Assembly (NCBI GenBank): GCA_002943765.1
Contig: PQWQ01000017.1
Coordinates: forward strand, 248,001-312,000
DNA from: Psoroptes ovis
Taxonomy: Eukaryota > Arthropoda > Arachnida > Sarcoptiformes > Psoroptidae
Direction: 5' to 3'
Length of the DNA: 64,000 nt
The translations under genes were made by a program, and so were the position numbers. Under the pieces are notes generated by a model. That model searched no databases, had not been told where the DNA came from, and saw only the letters and a program-made list of their open reading frames with translations. This document shows, piece by piece, positions 60,448 to 64,000 of this stretch. The first letter of the stretch is position 1; each line of letters starts with the position of its first letter.

Positions 60448-63400
60448 TTGAATTATTTTCGAAATTTTGAATAATCAAATTTCAAACTGGATCAACACTA
60501 ATTAATCGCTTGAATTCAAAGGTTTGAAAAGGTTTTAAGAAGTTGAAATCATAATCATCGAAAGGTTATACATTTTGTCTTCGATTGTAATGATTCGGTT
60601 GATATTTCCATGGTAAAATATATTTTAAATTGTGTTTACAACTTGTAACTTGTTTACAGAAATGGTCTGTTTGTCTTAGAATCCAAAAATCGATAATTCA
60701 TCGATGAATTAATCAATCAATTAATTAATTTTTGAATTGAAAATCAATAATAATAACCTTGTAAGCTCGAATACTTATGCTCTTCATTTACCAGTGTTAA
60801 ATCCATTGTATTATTTACCAATGGTATCGTTGGTGGTCCAAAGGTTATCTAAAGATTTGAGTTTCTTGACCCGTCCGGTTGATCAAACATCATTCGTTAG
60901 CGGGAGAATCGGATCATCTAACCATAACCCTAAATGATTTATCACCCACGCATTTATTCATCAGGAAGCTTATTTTATTAGCTTCGAATCAAAGCCACGA
61001 CCACCACCAACACCATCACTGACCAAACACATACATCTAGAAAGACATTCATCATCACCATCATCATCATCATCACGGATGATAATAAATTCACAAACAT
61101 GTTTGACAAAGACAATTGTCATATATTTGTCAAACATATTTGTCTTCATTTTTGTCTTCGATGTTTGGGAATCGCTGCAACAAATGTTTATTCAATGTTT
61201 GCTCAATGCAATGTTTGATCATCAACCACGAACATCAAGAGCATCGAAAGCATCCACAATTTCTTCTTTGTTTTTTAGTTTGATTTAATTTCCTTAATCA
61301 AAACAGATTATGTCACATGTCAATAATTTATGTATGTATGTATTCGTGTGTCCATACATATATTTATTTGCTCATAAATACTATGAAACAATGACAATTT
61401 CCCATTGTTTCATTTCATTCCAATCCAATTCATTCATTTTTTTCTCTTTAATTTTCATTGTTTTTTCCCGTAAAAATAATAATTTATTTATTTATTTATT
61501 TGTCTGCTCATTTATTTATTTTGATGAGAAAATTTATCATCAAAAATTATACGGGAAAATCGTATGGGAAAGAAATTCGATGCAAATGGTGGTGATGGTG
61601 ATGGTGGTGTGGGCACATCCGCAGCACACCCGTAGCATGCACATCTTCAGCAGCAGCCGAAGCCCGTGATTAGCTTAGGCTTCGGATTTAGCTTTGGGTT
61701 CAGCTTTCAGCTGCAGACTTTCTCATCGCCACCAAAGATGCTCCGAGCACCCACCCAGACATCGGGAGGACCTTCGATATCGGCCGGACAGTGGATCGCA
61801 CATCCTTATTATCATCTCGAAAAGTCTCTTCTTGTCACTTTTGAATTGATTTAATTTCATTAATTTGAATTAATTTTGATTAATTTTCTTTGTTTTTCTC
61901 CAGTCGTATTCATATTTTGATGAATTCAATTCGGCCATTGGTGAATTATGATTGACAATTGAATTCGAATTGCTTGAAACAAATTAACAAATTATGTTTG
62001 TTTAATGATCCTTGATTATGTAATCGTATTTGATTATTGATATAAATATATCAGAGAATATCTTTCGGATGCATCAAACATGTCATTTTCAATCAGTTTG
62101 TTCATCATCAATGAACTTTGCCAGTGTTTGCCATTTGAATCCTATTTGAAACATCATCTTTGAGAACATCTTGAAGGCCATTGTCCATCTCGGACTATTG
62201 TCTTAGCATCGTAGACGATTAACTCATTATTTCATAAGCACATTATCTTCTCCGTCAATCAATTCCGCAATCATACACAGATCAATGATCGAACATTGAT
62301 TTAAACAGAAACAAAAAACAAATCGAAATTCAATTCAATGATTTTGATTGCATAATTTCGACGATTAAAAACGACCACAAAAGACAAAAAAACAATTAAA
62401 ATTTCAATTATCTTTGATCATATAAAATCGAATGTCCTGCATCTCTACCGCGAGCCATCGAAAGTCTTCGAATCGTCTTCGTAGTCTTCGCTAGTCGAGT
62501 TGTGTGTTCCATTTCGACCATCGACCATAGTTGAAGCATCTTTGTTCCATCCATTCAAAATTTGAAATCATTTAAAATCATCAAATTTTTACGGTAATGT
62601 AAAACTTTGTCAACTTATGCTGAAAACAATCAAAAACAATGAAACAAATCATTTAAATGAATGAATCAACAAACAAATCGATTGACCATTGACAATAAAT
62701 TATTATCATCATCATTATCATCATTCGTCATATGAAGCAATGAAATTTATTGATTTTCAAATGATTTTTGATGATTTCGAATGATTTCGAATCATTTAAA
62801 TTTTCAAATTTTTCAATTTTGATTCAATTCATTTTGAAACATGTCCACCGTAGCCAAAGACACTACGAGAGCTTCGTAAATGAGTTTGATCGTTATTCAG
62901 CTTCGAAATTCAGCTCTCTTTTCAATTAAAATGAGAATTTATTCATTCGTCGATCTCGTGGCTCGACTGTGAATTGTACGCAAACGATAATCTAGTTTAG
63001 TAGCAGTTGATCGAAGTAAATCTAGTTTTATTTAGATTTTCGTCATGAATTAGCTTAACGAGACATTTACGAAGCCTTAGACGACCTTATACGTTGACCA
63101 TTGTCGTTGCCGTCGAATATCTTTGGCTGTTTTTGTCGTTGATTTTTAGTCTTGATTCAATTTGATGATAATATCTCATTAAACGCCTCAAAATCATCTC
63201 AGAATTGATCATCAAAACGTTTGATAATCGTCAAAACGTTTGTCAATCAGTTCGTAAGTGTGTTCGTAATTCAATCAAAGAAACCCTTTGTAATATTGAA
63301 AGAAATCTCATTGATTTTAGTTGAATTTCAATGAAATTTAAATACAAAGTTTACGAAATTAGTCTTCTTTCTCTCTCTCTCCATATCTCTCGGCGCTTAC

Positions 63401-64000
63401 GATCATGTCCAATGATCAATCGAAGAGAGCCAATTTCAAATTTCATCGCTGCGATCGCTTCGGATTTGAAAGAGTCAATTTGAATTGTTTGATATTCAAA
63501 CGATTTCTCTCACAAAATCAATTCACTCTAAGACAAAATAGACGCAAAACGATCTTTTGCAGACCTCTTAGATCTCTTGTTAGATCGCAAGTTTCATTTA
63601 TTTATTGAAATTAATGAAATTCAAAAAAAATTCATTTCACTTTTTAATTTATGTCTTTGTATTGTGTGTTCCAACAAGTTTTCCAATTTAGAATTGATTT
63701 TCATTGTTTTTTTTACATTCATTCAAAAAACAAATGAACATTTCAATTATTTTGTAATGAATTATCATCATTTCGTTTGATCATTATTTATGAGAAAAAC
63801 AAAAACAATAATCAAAGAGTCGCGAGCTGCTCTGCGATGATCGGTGGACATCAATGGACATCGATAGTTTCTTGAAGCATTTCAGCAACAAAGTTTTATG
63901 TGTTTTCTGTGATTAATTTTGCTTTGATTTCTGAATACTGATTTGAATTAATGTGCGATTTGTGCAGAGGGAAATTTTGAATGGACAATCAGCTGTGTTT
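60448..64000. other. Right end of the window, no confident gene
   Basis: A + strand island at 60737-60937 is open and protein-like (YALHLPVLNPLYYLPMVS, then TRPVDQTSFVSGR) but starts without ATG. A GC-richer island at 61590-61850 gives Ser/Pro-rich frames. A short ATG frame lies at 63405-63608. A CT-run followed by CGGCGC (63365-63400) could be part of a promoter. TTGAT/GAAT filler makes up the rest. None can be linked into a gene. Confidence 0.35.

Overview
The window looks like nuclear DNA of a small, AT-rich arthropod genome. The protein families are arthropod-type: a ZP-domain cuticle/apical-matrix protein, von Willebrand C (VWC) repeat secreted proteins, a class A peptide GPCR and an insect-type gustatory receptor. 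Introns in the compact genes are about 75-170 bp, splice sites are GT-AG, and proteins carry Asn/His/Ser/Thr homopolymer runs. An astigmatid mite (dust-mite type) is my best guess; it is inferred from overall style and not proven by any single sequence.

Layout. (1) 1-7.7 kb is gene-dense. A + strand ZP-domain membrane protein (exons 227-3109, 5' end unresolved) converges on two tandem, minus-strand, paralogous VWC-repeat genes (5027-3438 and 7680-6224). (2) 7.7-25.6 kb has no confident protein gene; it holds low-complexity AT-rich DNA, a few weak exon candidates on the minus strand, and from 17.5 kb a series of about 80-bp inverted-repeat elements. (3) 25.6-49.9 kb is one + strand class A peptide GPCR in three visible exons (25586-26229, 46973-48143, 49702-49917). 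A 20.7-kb intron splits the E-R-Y motif at the end of TM3, and the third intracellular loop is about 290 residues long. The intron is packed with DNA transposon debris: 22 of the 32 mariner-type MITEs seen in the window, a piggyBac-like element with a transposase remnant, and a hAT-type MITE with a perfect 8-bp target duplication. (4) 54.9-57.7 kb is a truncated LTR retrotransposon. It has a gag with BEL/Pao-like features and a Ty3/Gypsy-type protease-RT-RNase H, joined by a canonical -1 frameshift heptamer (T TTA AAC) directly before the gag stop codon. (5) 59.1-60.4 kb is a minus-strand gustatory receptor, for which I reconstruct a 50-nt first exon. (6) 60.5-64 kb has no confident gene.

The most notable items are the -1 frameshift signal and mixed-lineage gag/pol of the retroelement, the MITE swarm confined to 17.5-52 kb with exchanged ends and cores, a MITE nested in the piggyBac-like transposase remnant, and the tandem VWC pair. 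All exon joins were made by hand from reading frame and GT/AG sites; none has transcript support here.
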